In this document: positions 25,959-35,495 of the stretch, piece after piece | Layout of the letters: each line of letters opens with the position of its first letter | Numbering within the stretch: position 1 is the first letter of the stretch | NCBI GenBank assembly: GCA_003134995.1 | Contig: PLDC01000022.1 | Span: 1-64,000, forward strand | Length of the DNA: 64,000 bases | Origin: Acidobacteriaceae bacterium | GTDB lineage: Bacteria; Acidobacteriota; Terriglobia; Terriglobales; Acidobacteriaceae | Direction: 5' to 3' | Program-made: the position numbers and the translations under genes | The notes under the pieces: model-generated | Told to the model about the DNA's origin: nothing | The model's database searches: none | Seen by the model: only the letters and a program-made list of their open reading frames with translations

Positions 25959-26154
25959 TCCTGTTCGTTCTTCCGCTCCAACAATTCTTTACAATCTGCG
26001 CCCGTTTCCCTGCGCTCCATCCCGCTAAGATGAAGTGACGACTCCATGTTTGCCGCATCCAAGTTCAAAATCGATCTTGTACCGTCAAATCCTGTAACTT
26101 CGAAATGAAGCAGCACTGCTCTTATTCATGGAGACGAACTCAAGGAGACGAATC

Positions 26155-28245
26155 ATGTCTTTGTCTTTGCCTTTGCCCCAGATGATCGCGGCCTATCGGC
26201 GCCTCACTGCGCTCTTGATCACCATGGCGGTTACCATGCTCGCCTGTGCGCAGTTGACTTCGCGTTTGTACGCGCAGGATGTTCCTGCCGCCCCAACGCC
26301 GCAAACCGCGCCGGTCACTGTGCAGCAGACGGTTCATTTGCAGGATTATTCCAAGCCGCGCGCGGCGTTTCCTCATTTTCTGCGGCCCTATCGCGCGCAG
26401 GAAGTGGCGGAACCGAACCTGGGCAATTCTCCGCGCATCGACTCGCTCATGCGCAACGGCAAGATTTATCTCTCGATTGACGACGCCGTCGCGCTCGCGC
26501 TCGAGAACAATCTCGATATCGACATCGCCCGCTACAACCTGAACATTGCCGACACTGACTACCTGCGGGCGAAGTCGGGGGCAAACATTCTCGGCGTCAA
26601 CGCCGGCATTGTGCAGAACACTCCCGGCGGCGGCGTGGGCGGACTCGGCGGAACGGTCGGCTCCGGCACCGGAGGAACCACCGTGGCTCCCAGCGGAGTA
26701 GGCACCGGTAACAACGGCTTGGTCAGTTCCACGCTCGGCATTGGCTCGCCCATCACCAGCTTCGATCCGGTCGTCACCAGCACGCTACAACTCGACAAGA
26801 ATGACATCGAGTCCACCACCATCGATAGCATTGTTCCAGTCGTGGGGCAGAATACTTACACCGCAAACTTCGCCTACACGCAAGGCTTCCAGTGGGGCAC
26901 TGCTTTGTCCGTCGGATTCAACAACAGCCACATAGCCAGCAACAGTGGTGAAGTCCTGCTGACGCCGGAGGTGAGTTCGAATTTCCAGTTCAGGATCACG
27001 CAGAACCTGCTCCAGGGTTTCGGATCGCTTCCGAACATGCGCTTCATTCGCATCGCCAAAAACAACCGCGAGATTTCTGACGTAGCCTTCCGCCTGCAAA
27101 TCATTACTACTGTCGACCAGATCGAGGATATGTACTGGGACCTGGTGTATGCCTACGAAAACGTAAAGGTGCAGCAGGAATCTCTCACCTACGCTCAGAA
27201 GGCGCTAAACGACACCAAGCAGCAGGCGAAGGTCGGCACCGTGCCGCCCATTCAGGTGGCGAGCGCGCAGAGCACGGTTTCAACCAACGAGCAGAACCTC
27301 ATCCTGGCGCAGAACAATTTGGAACTGGAAAAGTTGCTGGTGAAGAACGCGCTCAGCCGCAGCATCGAAGATCCAGTGCTGGCCGAAGCCGACATAATTC
27401 CCACCTCGACCATGCAGATTCCGCAGGAGGAAGCCGTCGTTCCAGCGCAAGACCTGATCAATCAAGCTCTCGGTCATCGTGCGGAATTGGCGGAGTCGCG
27501 CATCGATCTCAATTCTCGCGACCTCAGCAGCAAGGCAGTCCGCAACGCCCTGCTGCCTACGCTCGATGCCTTCGCATATTACGGCGGATCGGGAGTAGGA
27601 GGAAATCTGGTGGCCGCGGGCTGCACCAGCGCCAGCGTATGCCCACCGCCGTTCAACTCCACCAACACGACAGTGGGCTACGGTGGAACTCTGAATTCGC
27701 TCGTTAACGGCACCGCTCCCGATAAAGGCGTTGGCCTCACGCTCAACATTCCACTGCGCAATCGTGAAGCGCAGGCGAATCAGGTGCGCGCGGAACTGGA
27801 ATACCGTCAGGCGCAGGTGCGCCTGCATCAGCTTGAGAACCAGGTGCGTATCGAAGTACGCAACGCGCAGTTTGACGTGAAGCAGAACCGCGCCGCGGTA
27901 CAGGCAGCTCAATATGCGGTCGACTTCTCGCGCCAGACGCTCGACGCCGATAACCAGAAACTGAAAGTTGGACTCACCACCACCACCGCGATCCTGCAGG
28001 ATGCTTCTGTGTTAACTACATCCGAGTCGAATCTGGTTTCCGCCAAAGCGGCCTACGAGAAGTCGCGCGTCGAACTTGATCGCGCCACTGGACTACTGCT
28101 CGATCACTCTGGCATCGATATCGCCGACGCCACACGCGGCCAGGTCACGCATCTACCCAAAGTTCCTTATGTGGTTCCGCGGCAGGACAACGCCCCAGAA
28201 GGACAACCAGCGTCGTCTGCGCCGCCCGCAGGCGGCCAACCGTAG
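26155..28245 (+). CDS. TolC-family outer-membrane efflux protein, paralogue
   Basis: Protein of 696 residues starting at ATG 26155 behind AAGGAGACGAATC (the in-frame ATG 26128 has no ribosome site). The signal peptide region is RLTALLITMAVTMLACAQLTSRLYAQ. It matches the preceding gene throughout: YLSIDDAVALALENNLDIDIARYNLNIADTDYLRAK, the same Gly-rich NTPGGGVGGLGG insert, FRITQNLLQGFGSLPNMRFIRIAKNNREISDVAFRLQ and the C-terminal helices. The Cys in LACAQ is not a clear lipobox. It is an adjacent duplication that has diverged mainly in the outer-loop regions. Confidence 0.9.
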   Translation: MSLSLPLPQMIAAYRRLTALLITMAVTMLACAQLTSRLYAQDVPAAPTPQTAPVTVQQTVHLQDYSKPRAAFPHFLRPYRAQEVAEPNLGNSPRIDSLMRNGKIYLSIDDAVALALENNLDIDIARYNLNIADTDYLRAKSGANILGVNAGIVQNTPGGGVGGLGGTVGSGTGGTTVAPSGVGTGNNGLVSSTLGIGSPITSFDPVVTSTLQLDKNDIESTTIDSIVPVVGQNTYTANFAYTQGFQWGTALSVGFNNSHIASNSGEVLLTPEVSSNFQFRITQNLLQGFGSLPNMRFIRIAKNNREISDVAFRLQIITTVDQIEDMYWDLVYAYENVKVQQESLTYAQKALNDTKQQAKVGTVPPIQVASAQSTVSTNEQNLILAQNNLELEKLLVKNALSRSIEDPVLAEADIIPTSTMQIPQEEAVVPAQDLINQALGHRAELAESRIDLNSRDLSSKAVRNALLPTLDAFAYYGGSGVGGNLVAAGCTSASVCPPPFNSTNTTVGYGGTLNSLVNGTAPDKGVGLTLNIPLRNREAQANQVRAELEYRQAQVRLHQLENQVRIEVRNAQFDVKQNRAAVQAAQYAVDFSRQTLDADNQKLKVGLTTTTAILQDASVLTTSESNLVSAKAAYEKSRVELDRATGLLLDHSGIDIADATRGQVTHLPKVPYVVPRQDNAPEGQPASSAPPAGGQP

Positions 28246-28268
28246 AACTGACGACCGCTCTTGAAGAA

Positions 28269-28317
28269 ACAGCCGCCTCTCGCGCCCTGATCGGCGCCGA
28301 AGCGGCTGTCTTTTTTT
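28269..28317 (+). terminator. Rho-independent terminator after TolC pair
   Basis: An 8-bp stem ACAGCCGC/GCGGCTGT (28269-28276 with 28302-28309), with an inner GGCGCC-type stem, is followed by CTTTTTTT. A further 7-bp hairpin, GTAGCAC-TCAC-GTGCTAC, follows at 28332-28349. Confidence 0.85.
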
Positions 28318-28450
28318 CCCAAATCGCTCGAGTAGCACTCACGTGCTACGCACTCCCTTATCGTGCCATTGCCATCATGCGCTTGCGGCCTGAGTATGTT
28401 CGTGTTTGAAGATGACATTCTGAATTGAGTTCTATTTCACGAGAAACAAA

Positions 28451-29281
28451 ATGCTGGAGATGAATTCAAGAACGCAGCTGGCGACGCCGCAAGGCGAGAT
28501 TGCCAATCAGCAAAACAACAGGCTGCTGATCGCGCTCACTCTCCTGCTCGTTGCTCTCGTTGTGGTCCTCGTGAAAGACCGCGAATTCTGGTTTGGGTCA
28601 TTCGAGGCGGAATCGTCGGCCGCGGACTCAGAGAGTATTTCGAACTCGAATCCGGTTGCCGCGACCGCGAAGACTTCTCAAGCTCCAGTGGCAAAGGCCG
28701 CGACCACGAAGCAACTGGCTTCGAAGACTTTCACGCATGCTGTGGATGCATTGCACAAAAACGCCGCCTCTGCTACCACGAACCCGGCTAACCCAGCGTC
28801 GCCCGTAATGGCAACCAACCGGGTTGTACTTCCTCCGCTGGATGTCGAAGTGGTTGCCGGCGACTCGCACCGCATGGTTCATTCCGGCAGCAACGTCGCG
28901 AAAGTGCAGATTCCCAGCGACTCGAAGCGCGCCGCGGCGGTCACGGCGACGATGACTCTGCCGACCAACGCCGCCGGGCACGAGCGGATTACGGCATCCG
29001 TTCCTGAACTTCATCAAACTGTCGAGACGACCTATCCGTTGCTGGGAAAGAACTCGAGAGTTCAAGGTTCTGTAGTATTGCAGGCTATCGTCGGCGCCGA
29101 TGGCAATATCGAAAACCTCCGCGTTCTCAGCGGACCTGCCGTACTGGCCACAGCGGCGCAGCAAGCCGTGCGCCAATGGCGCTTCAAGCCGGTCATTGAA
29201 AATGGCCAGGCAGTCGAAACCAAAGCTAAGATCACCGTAAACTTCTCCATCCGAATCTCCGACGACGCCAACGCGAGCTAG
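28451..29281 (+). CDS. TonB-like energy transducer (C-terminal TonB domain)
   Basis: Protein of 276 residues with one N-terminal membrane anchor (RLLIALTLLLVALVVVLV, about residues 24-41). A low-complexity Ala/Thr/Asn-rich periplasmic linker follows, and a C-terminal TonB domain: LLGKNSRVQGSVVLQAIVGADGNIENLRVLSGP, then AAQQAVRQWRFKPVIENGQAVETKAKITVNFSI. Such proteins link the inner-membrane proton motive force to outer-membrane receptors, or act as periplasmic scaffolds. No exbB or exbD is adjacent. Its position after two TolC genes may be chance. Confidence 0.83.
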   Translation: MLEMNSRTQLATPQGEIANQQNNRLLIALTLLLVALVVVLVKDREFWFGSFEAESSAADSESISNSNPVAATAKTSQAPVAKAATTKQLASKTFTHAVDALHKNAASATTNPANPASPVMATNRVVLPPLDVEVVAGDSHRMVHSGSNVAKVQIPSDSKRAAAVTATMTLPTNAAGHERITASVPELHQTVETTYPLLGKNSRVQGSVVLQAIVGADGNIENLRVLSGPAVLATAAQQAVRQWRFKPVIENGQAVETKAKITVNFSIRISDDANAS

Positions 29282-29311
29282 CCTTCAAAGCAATACCTGA
29301 TAAACTCCCCC

Positions 29312-30619
29312 GTGATGCAACGGTCGAACTTCCCTACCATCCCGCGGTCGGTATTGTGGATGGTCCTGCTGTCGTTTGCTATTCAGGTCGCGGCGATCGG
29401 AGTCTTCCGCCAGTACCACACTCGCCCCGGCGAAGATAATTTCGGCTTCGGCTTTGAGATGGGCCGCGTAGGCCGTTCGATCGCGCTCGGCGAAGGCTTC
29501 AGCAATCCTTACGGAGGCAATACCGGTCCCAGCGCTTGGGAACCTCCTCTGTATCCCTTCTTGATTGGCGGCGTCTTCAAGATCTTCGGCGTCTACACCT
29601 ACGCCTCAGCGTGGGTTCTGCTGACGATCAACTGCGTCTTCGCCGCCGTTACTACGATTCCCGTTTATCGGATCGCGCAGAAAACTTTCGGTCCGCGCGT
29701 CGCCATCTGGTCGGCGCGAGCCTGGGCGCTGAATCCCTACGTCTGGTACTGGTCGATTCATTGGATTTGGGATACGACCTTCACTCCGCTGATCTTGGCG
29801 TTGATCTTTTTGGTTTCGTTGGAGTTGGCCGCGCCACAGGCCGCACCACGGGCTGCAACAGAGAAAGATCAGTGGCCGGGTTGGCGGGGATGGATTTCCT
29901 TCGGCGTGCTTTGGGGCGTGGGAGCGCTGGCCAATCCCACGATGCTCGCGTTCCTGCCGTTCTGCGGGCTGTGGATATGGCGGCAGAGATATCGCCTAGG
30001 CCTGCCATCGCTTGCCGGCGTGGCGCTTTCCTCGCTCTTGTTTTTTCTAGTTCTTTCGCCGTGGCTGGTGCGCAATTATGAAGTGTTCGGCCGCGTAGTT
30101 TTTATTCGCGACGATTTCGGATTGCAATTCCGCCTGGGCAACAACAAATTTGCCGATGGCATGTTGATCGCCACGCTGCAACCCAATCTCAACAAACTCG
30201 AGTTTGAGAAGTTTGAACGCCTCGGCGAAATTGGCTACGAAGCCGAGTGCCGGCGCCTCGCCATCGAATGGATCCGCACCAACCCAGACCGATTCGCAAT
30301 CATCAGCATGAAGCGCTTTTTTTATTACTGGAATGGCGTGCCCAGGCCTACCGACAGCACCGTTCCCTGGGACTTTCGCAGTTCCCTGTTTCTAGCCTCG
30401 TCGGTGCTGGCGATCTGGGGATTGTTTCGTGCGCTACGGCAGAAGCGGCCCGGGGCGTGGCTTTTCGCCGGACTCATCGCCCTTTACCCGGCGGCGTATT
30501 ACTTCGTATTTCCGCACGCACGCTACCGCCATCCCATCGAACCTGAATTGGTGATTCTGGCTGTGTTCCTCCTGTGCGAGGCTCGCAGTCGCACCACGCG
30601 AGCCATTGCTGATTCTTAA
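29312..30619 (+). CDS. PMT/ArnT-like membrane glycosyltransferase (family 39 type)
   Basis: Membrane protein of 435 residues with about ten hydrophobic segments. After the first helix, an acidic periplasmic loop (RPGEDNFGFGFEMGRVGRSIALGEGFSNP) and WEPPLYPFLIGG resemble the catalytic Asp/Glu loop and xxPPLxP motif of lipid-linked sugar transferases (PMT/ArnT). It transfers a sugar from a polyprenyl phosphate donor to an unknown acceptor. The start is GTG 29312 or the adjacent ATG 29315. It is 47 bp upstream of a family 2 glycosyltransferase, with which it probably works in cell-surface glycan assembly. Confidence 0.82.
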   Translation: MMQRSNFPTIPRSVLWMVLLSFAIQVAAIGVFRQYHTRPGEDNFGFGFEMGRVGRSIALGEGFSNPYGGNTGPSAWEPPLYPFLIGGVFKIFGVYTYASAWVLLTINCVFAAVTTIPVYRIAQKTFGPRVAIWSARAWALNPYVWYWSIHWIWDTTFTPLILALIFLVSLELAAPQAAPRAATEKDQWPGWRGWISFGVLWGVGALANPTMLAFLPFCGLWIWRQRYRLGLPSLAGVALSSLLFFLVLSPWLVRNYEVFGRVVFIRDDFGLQFRLGNNKFADGMLIATLQPNLNKLEFEKFERLGEIGYEAECRRLAIEWIRTNPDRFAIISMKRFFYYWNGVPRPTDSTVPWDFRSSLFLASSVLAIWGLFRALRQKRPGAWLFAGLIALYPAAYYFVFPHARYRHPIEPELVILAVFLLCEARSRTTRAIADS

Positions 30620-30666
30620 TTGATAATGAATCATTGAAACCTGACGGGACCTGCAGCACCTTCACT

Positions 30667-31434
30667 ATGACAATCTCCGTAGCCATCGTGGCAATGGATG
30701 AAGAGGCGAACATCGGCCGCACTCTGGCCAGCGTCGCCTGGGCGGATGAGATCGTGCTCGTCGACTCCGGCTCGAAAGACCGCACCTGCGAAATTGCTCG
30801 CGAACACGGAGCGCAAGTAGTGGTCGAACCCTGGCGCGGTTACGTTGCCCAGAAGCAGTACGCCATCGAGCTTTGCACAAAAGACTGGGTGCTGCTGCTC
30901 GACGCCGATGAAGAGATCAGCCCCGGACTGGCTGAAGAAATTCGCGCTGCCGTCGCCGACCCAAATGCGGTGAGCGGCTATAGACTGCCGCGCAAGAATC
31001 TTTTTCTCGGCCGCTGGATTCGCCACGGTGGCTTTTATCCCGATCCCAAACTGCGCCTGTTCCGCCGCGGCCACGGCTTTGTAACCGGCCACGACCCTCA
31101 CGACCGCTGCGAACTGAGGCCGGATGCGCCGCAACAGACCCGACAGTTCAAGAACGCCATGGTGCACTACACCTATCCGAACCTCACGCTCTACCTCGGC
31201 CACATGAATCGCTATTCGTCGCTAGGCTCGCAGTTGGCAGTTGCCAAAGGCCATCGCAGCTTCAGTTTCAACAACATCGTTCTGCGTCCCATGGCAACAT
31301 TCGTTTACAACTACTTCATCCGCCTCGGATTTCTCGACGGCCGCGAAGGCCTGCTGCTGCACCTCTACCATGCCGGCTATGTGTCGTGGAAATACTCCAA
31401 AGCTTGGGAACTTTCGCGCAAAGACAACCAGTAA
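30667..31434 (+). CDS. Family 2 glycosyltransferase, WaaE/KdtX-like
   Basis: Protein of 255 residues with the GT-A start MTISVAIVAMDEEANIGRTLASV, then ADEIVLVDSGSKDRT and the metal-binding LLLDADEEIS. YRLPRKNLFLGRWIRHGGFYPDPKLRLFRR and the C-terminal YFIRLGFLDGREGLLLHLYHAGY are characteristic of the WaaE/KdtX group, which adds glucose or heptose to the lipopolysaccharide inner core. ATG 30667 is chosen; the frame is open from a TTG at 30634. It probably works in lipopolysaccharide core synthesis with the membrane glycosyltransferase upstream. Confidence 0.85.
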   Translation: MTISVAIVAMDEEANIGRTLASVAWADEIVLVDSGSKDRTCEIAREHGAQVVVEPWRGYVAQKQYAIELCTKDWVLLLDADEEISPGLAEEIRAAVADPNAVSGYRLPRKNLFLGRWIRHGGFYPDPKLRLFRRGHGFVTGHDPHDRCELRPDAPQQTRQFKNAMVHYTYPNLTLYLGHMNRYSSLGSQLAVAKGHRSFSFNNIVLRPMATFVYNYFIRLGFLDGREGLLLHLYHAGYVSWKYSKAWELSRKDNQ

Positions 31435-31442
31435 AGCGCTTT

Positions 31443-31487
31443 TTCTTTGCGCTCTTCGCGGCAGTTCTTCGCGAACTTCGCGGTTAA
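31443..31487. repeat. Degenerate CTTCGCGG-type repeat
   Basis: CTCTTCGCGGC, AGTTCTTCGCGA and ACTTCGCGGTT follow each other. It is a weakly periodic (about 11 bp) array just after the glycosyltransferase stop, resembling the other short-period arrays. Confidence 0.45.
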
Positions 31488-31640
31488 AGGCTGTAGCTCG
31501 CGGCTGGAATGGCTTCGTCTGAATTGGCGAGCGTCAAAGTTTCCGCGAGACCCCAGACCGACCGGTCGTTCTACTTGAATGCTCTTAACTTGCCCGCCAG
31601 CGCGCCGTTCCCTATCATCACAAGAGATCACTGGGGTCCC

Positions 31641-33440
31641 ATGCCGGAAAAGAAGCCGTCCAAACCGCAAGTTGCCGAAAACCCAATCGCTGACGTTTTT
31701 GAAAATCGTCAACCCTCCGCTGCCGAGAAGCAATGGGCCGAGAAGACGCTTGCGCCCACGCTTGAAAAATCTCCCGAGCGGCCGATCGGCGCGCCCACCG
31801 GCGTGAATCTCGACGAGCACGGCGACGCCCGCTTCACCACCATTTCCGGAGTTCCCATTCGCCGCCTCTACACCCAGGCCGATCTCCCCGAAGACTGGAG
31901 CGAAGAAAAATATCTCGGCTACCCTGGCGCGCCACCGTTCACCCGCGGCATTCATGCCACCGGATATCGCGGCAAACTCTACACCATGCGGCAGTTCTCT
32001 GGTTTCGCGTCGCCGGAAGAAACCAACCAGCGCTATAAATACCTGCTCGAGCACGGTGGCGGCGGCCTTTCCGTCGCATTCGATTTGCCCACGCTGATGG
32101 GCTACGACTCCGACCACGCGGCCAGCGAGGGCGAAGTGGGCAAGTGCGGCGTGGCCATCGATTCTCTCGAAGACATGGAGATTCTCTTCGGCGGCATCGA
32201 CCTGGAAAAAACTACAGTGTCGATGACGATCAACTCGCCTGCGTCAGTGCTATGGGCAATGTATCTGGTGGTCGCTGAAAAGCAAGGCGCGGACTGGAAT
32301 AAAATTTCCGGCACGATCCAAAACGACATTCTCAAGGAATACATCGCGCAGAAGGAATACATCTATCCGCCAGCTCCGTCGATGCGCCTGGTCATCGACA
32401 CCTTCGAGTTTGGATCGAAATTTACCCCGCGCTTCAACACCATTTCCATCAGCGGATACCACATTCGCGAAGCGGGTTCGACCGCCCTGCAGGAACTCGC
32501 GTTCACCTTGTACGACGGCATCGAGTATGTCGAGTGGGCGCGCCGCCGCGGACTCGACGTCGACGATTTCGGTCCACGCCTCAGCTTCTTCTTCAACGCC
32601 CACAACGACTTCTTCGAAGAGATCGCCAAATACCGCGCCGCCCGCAAGATCTGGGGCCAGGTCATGCAAGAGCGCTTCGGCGCAAAAAACCAACGTACAT
32701 GGCTAATGCGTTTTCACACTCAGACCGCCGGAGTTTCGCTGCCCGCGCAACAGCCCATGACCAATATCGCGCGCGTCGCCCTTCAAGCTCTGGCCGCCGT
32801 TCTCGGCGGCACACAGTCGCTGCACTGCGACTCCTACGACGAAGCTCTGGCTCTGCCCACGGAAGAAGCCGCCCGCATTGCGCTGCGCACGCAGCAGATC
32901 ATCGCGTATGAATCCGGAGTAACGCAAACAGTCGATCCGCTTGGCGGATCCTATTTCCTGGAAGCCTTAACTCTTCAAATGGAAAAAGGCGCACTCGATT
33001 ACTTCAGCAAGCTTGATGCCATGGGAGGCATGGTAAAGGGTATCGAGCGCGGGTATCCGCAGAAAGAAATTGCGGAAGCGTCCTACCAATACCAACGCGC
33101 CGCGGAAGCGAAAGAGAAGGTCGTCGTCGGCGTGAACGAGTTCGTCATCGAGGAAGAATCACCTCACATCCTTTACATTGACGAGAGTGTCGCGCGACAG
33201 CAATCTGCCAAACTGAAAACATTGCGAGCGCGCCGTTCGAATGACGAAGTACGGCGCACACTCGATGCCCTGAAGAAGGCTGCGGCCCAGGAACCGGAGG
33301 TGGGCACGAATGGAAACATCTCTCCAGCAAACACCATGCCCTACATCGTCGACGCGGTCCGCGCCTACGCAACCGTGGGCGAGATTTGCGAGGCGCTCCG
33401 CGAAGTCTACGGAACTTATACAGAAGTCAGTATCACGTAA
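31641..33440 (+). CDS. Methylmalonyl-CoA mutase, catalytic (large) subunit
   Basis: Protein of about 599 residues that binds the CoA ester in a TIM barrel. It has [92 protein letters not shown] and [16 protein letters not shown], all hallmarks of acyl-CoA mutases. No B12 domain is present; the matching cobalamin subunit is at 38798-39220. The reaction interconverts methylmalonyl-CoA and succinyl-CoA (propionate, branched amino-acid and odd-chain fat use). The frame is open from 31509, but ATG 31641 gives the usual N-terminal length; the true start is uncertain. Related mutases using isobutyryl-CoA are possible. Confidence 0.9.
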   Translation: MPEKKPSKPQVAENPIADVFENRQPSAAEKQWAEKTLAPTLEKSPERPIGAPTGVNLDEHGDARFTTISGVPIRRLYTQADLPEDWSEEKYLGYPGAPPFTRGIHATGYRGKLYTMRQFSGFASPEETNQRYKYLLEHGGGGLSVAFDLPTLMGYDSDHAASEGEVGKCGVAIDSLEDMEILFGGIDLEKTTVSMTINSPASVLWAMYLVVAEKQGADWNKISGTIQNDILKEYIAQKEYIYPPAPSMRLVIDTFEFGSKFTPRFNTISISGYHIREAGSTALQELAFTLYDGIEYVEWARRRGLDVDDFGPRLSFFFNAHNDFFEEIAKYRAARKIWGQVMQERFGAKNQRTWLMRFHTQTAGVSLPAQQPMTNIARVALQALAAVLGGTQSLHCDSYDEALALPTEEAARIALRTQQIIAYESGVTQTVDPLGGSYFLEALTLQMEKGALDYFSKLDAMGGMVKGIERGYPQKEIAEASYQYQRAAEAKEKVVVGVNEFVIEEESPHILYIDESVARQQSAKLKTLRARRSNDEVRRTLDALKKAAAQEPEVGTNGNISPANTMPYIVDAVRAYATVGEICEALREVYGTYTEVSIT

Positions 33441-33536
33441 GCGCGCAGATTGACGACCACCACTCAGACCGACATGGGAAACGTACGCGATTTATGTAGT
33501 CATTCACGAGAGCATCCTACTTTCCTCGGATTATGA

Positions 33537-33561
33537 TTGAGATCACAATTTGTGATCTCAA
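33537..33561 (+). promoter_or_regulatory. 25-bp perfect palindrome upstream of ORF6N gene
   Basis: Arms TTGAGATCACAA and TTGTGATCTCAA flank a single T. The identical 25 bp occur again at 33797-33821 inside the coding sequence of the same gene. The upstream copy ends two bases before the ATG at 33563 and could be an autoregulatory operator, or a fragment copied from the gene. Confidence 0.6.
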
Positions 33562-33562
33562 A

Positions 33563-34168
33563 ATGAAAACACCCAGAAATGCAATTCTGCTCCGGATGCC
33601 TAAACGCGATGCAACTTCCCCTATTGCAGTAGAATCGCGTATTTTATTTCTTCGCCATCAGCGCGTGATTCTCGACGCCGACCTTGCCGAACTCTATGGC
33701 GTGCCGGTAAGAGTTCTCAACCAGCAGATCAAGCGCAATCGAGAAAGATTCCCATCAGACTTTCTCTTTCACCTTACGGCCAAGGAACACGAAATCTTGA
33801 GATCACAATTTGTGATCTCAAGTCACAAACATGGTGGCCGCCGGTATACGCCGAATGCATTCACCGAACACGGCGCGATCATGGCCGCAACCGTGCTCAA
33901 CTCCAAGCGCGCTGTCCAGATGAGTGTCTTCGTGGTGCGTGCCTTTGTTCGCTTGCGCGAGATGCTCGCCACAAACCGCCGTCTCGCCGGAAAAATCGAC
34001 GAACTGGAAAATCGTTTAGACACCCACGATTCCGCCATCGTGGGCCTGTTCACGACCATCAAAGGTATGATGACGCCCAAGAGAAGACGCGGTCCCCGGA
34101 TTGGTTTCCAACTTCCCGAAGCAAACGCCAAAGCCCAGATTTCTCCGAAGCTTCTCCGCCGGAGATAG
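33563..34168 (+). CDS. ORF6N-domain DNA-binding protein
   Basis: Protein of 201 residues. The central part, ILFLRHQRVILDADLAELYGVPVRVLNQQIKRNRERFPSDFLFHLT then RYTPNAFTEHGAIMAATVLNSKRAVQMSVFVVRAFVRLREML, is the ORF6N (KilA-N related) domain found in phage and mobile-element proteins and in stand-alone bacterial genes. A coiled region, RLAGKIDELENRLDTHD, and a basic tail follow. Starts at 33533, 33563 or 33596 are all possible; 33563 leaves the palindrome outside the gene. The codons for EILRSQFVISSHK contain the second copy of the 25-bp palindrome. It sits alone inside the interval splitting the mutase subunits, as expected for an acquired gene. Confidence 0.85.
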   Translation: MKTPRNAILLRMPKRDATSPIAVESRILFLRHQRVILDADLAELYGVPVRVLNQQIKRNRERFPSDFLFHLTAKEHEILRSQFVISSHKHGGRRYTPNAFTEHGAIMAATVLNSKRAVQMSVFVVRAFVRLREMLATNRRLAGKIDELENRLDTHDSAIVGLFTTIKGMMTPKRRRGPRIGFQLPEANAKAQISPKLLRRR

Positions 34169-34242
34169 TTGCGCCGGGCAACCGCGCACTCGCCAGCCAG
34201 TGCGATACCCCGCGCCATCGCTGCTTTCGCTACAATCGTTGC

Positions 34243-35478
34243 GTGCCCGGCCCGAACCCAATCACTTTGTCCGCCGGCGTTCAAAGCCCGCTCCGCGCCC
34301 GCCTTCGCGACTTGGCCACGCTATTCCTCAAATTGGGAGCCATCAGCTTTGGCGGTCCGGCTGCTGCTATCGCATTGATGCAGGATGAAGTCGTACGCAG
34401 GCGGCAGTGGCTCACGCGCCAGCAGTTCCTCGACATGCTGGGCCTGACCAACCTCATCCCCGGACCGAACTCCACTGAGATGGCGATCACCGTCGGTTTC
34501 GCTCATGCCGGTTGGGCGGGCCTGGTGGTTGCGGGCGCGAGCTTTATTGTCCCGGCGGCGCTGATCACCTCGGCAGTGGCGTGGGCCTACGTTCGTTTCG
34601 GTACGTTACTGCTCGCTCAATCGCTGCTGGCCGGAGTGAAGCCCGCCGTCATCGCCGTGATTGTGATCGCCGTGTGGCGACTCGGAAAAGCTGCGGTTCA
34701 CGACGTGTGGTTAGCCGTACTGTGCGCCTTGGCTCTGGCTGCGTTTCTAGCGAAGCTGAGTCCGCTGCTGATCCTCTTCGGAGGCGGTCTGCTCGGAATG
34801 ATTGCAAAGCAGGCGTCCAAGCCACGGGACGGAACGTCTTCCAATGCAACCAAGATCTCTGCCGGGATGCTCGTCTTAAGAAAGCCCTTTCTGCTACCGA
34901 ATCTCCTTGCGAGTGCGAGCGCGGCAGTCGCCGCCATGCCCGCAATAAAGCGCGTGCCGCTGGCCCGTATCGGCTGGTTCTTCCTCAAGGTAGGCGCGGT
35001 GCTCTACGGAGGCGGGTATGTACTATTTGCCTTCATCGAACAGGGATTAGTCCGCGACCATCACTGGCTCACTCAGCAACAATTGCTGGACGCGATCGCC
35101 ATTGGCCAGTTCACCCCGGGGCCATTGCTCTCCACCGCAACCTTCATCGGATATCTTCTCGGCGGCGCCTGGGGCGCCGCGGTTGCGACCATCGCGATTT
35201 TTCTGCCGTCGTTTATTTATGTAGCAGCGCTCGGACCGATCCTCCCCAAGCTTCGCCGATCGGCGTGGATGGCCGCATTTCTCGACTCCGTGAATGTGTG
35301 CGCGGTATCGCTCATGGCAGGGGTTTCGATAAAGCTGGCGGGCGACGCCCTGCGCGGATGGCCCATGTGGGTCATCGCTGTTGCATCGTTCGCCGTGCTC
35401 TGGAAGTGGAAGATTAACCCCGCGTGGGTCGTACTCGGTGGAGCACTGGCGGGACTCGGCTTAGCGGCAGTCCGCTGA
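34243..35478 (+). CDS. chrA: Chromate transporter (two CHR domains)
   Basis: Membrane protein of 411 residues with two homologous CHR halves. The first contains FLKLGAISFGGPAAAIALM and TNLIPGPNSTEMAI. The second contains FLKVGAVLYGGGYVLFAF and IGQFTPGPLLSTATFIGY, both with the FGGP/YGGG and PGP motifs of the family. About ten to twelve hydrophobic segments. ChrA exports chromate using the proton gradient and usually confers chromate resistance; other anions are possible. The start is GTG 34243. No chrB regulator is adjacent. Confidence 0.92.
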   Translation: MPGPNPITLSAGVQSPLRARLRDLATLFLKLGAISFGGPAAAIALMQDEVVRRRQWLTRQQFLDMLGLTNLIPGPNSTEMAITVGFAHAGWAGLVVAGASFIVPAALITSAVAWAYVRFGTLLLAQSLLAGVKPAVIAVIVIAVWRLGKAAVHDVWLAVLCALALAAFLAKLSPLLILFGGGLLGMIAKQASKPRDGTSSNATKISAGMLVLRKPFLLPNLLASASAAVAAMPAIKRVPLARIGWFFLKVGAVLYGGGYVLFAFIEQGLVRDHHWLTQQQLLDAIAIGQFTPGPLLSTATFIGYLLGGAWGAAVATIAIFLPSFIYVAALGPILPKLRRSAWMAAFLDSVNVCAVSLMAGVSIKLAGDALRGWPMWVIAVASFAVLWKWKINPAWVVLGGALAGLGLAAVR

Positions 35479-35495
35479 GCCCGTCTCCGCCGCGT

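Noticed and set aside
34512-35417. Frame of 301 codons inside chrA
   Set aside because: Arg/Gly-rich shadow of a membrane-protein gene.
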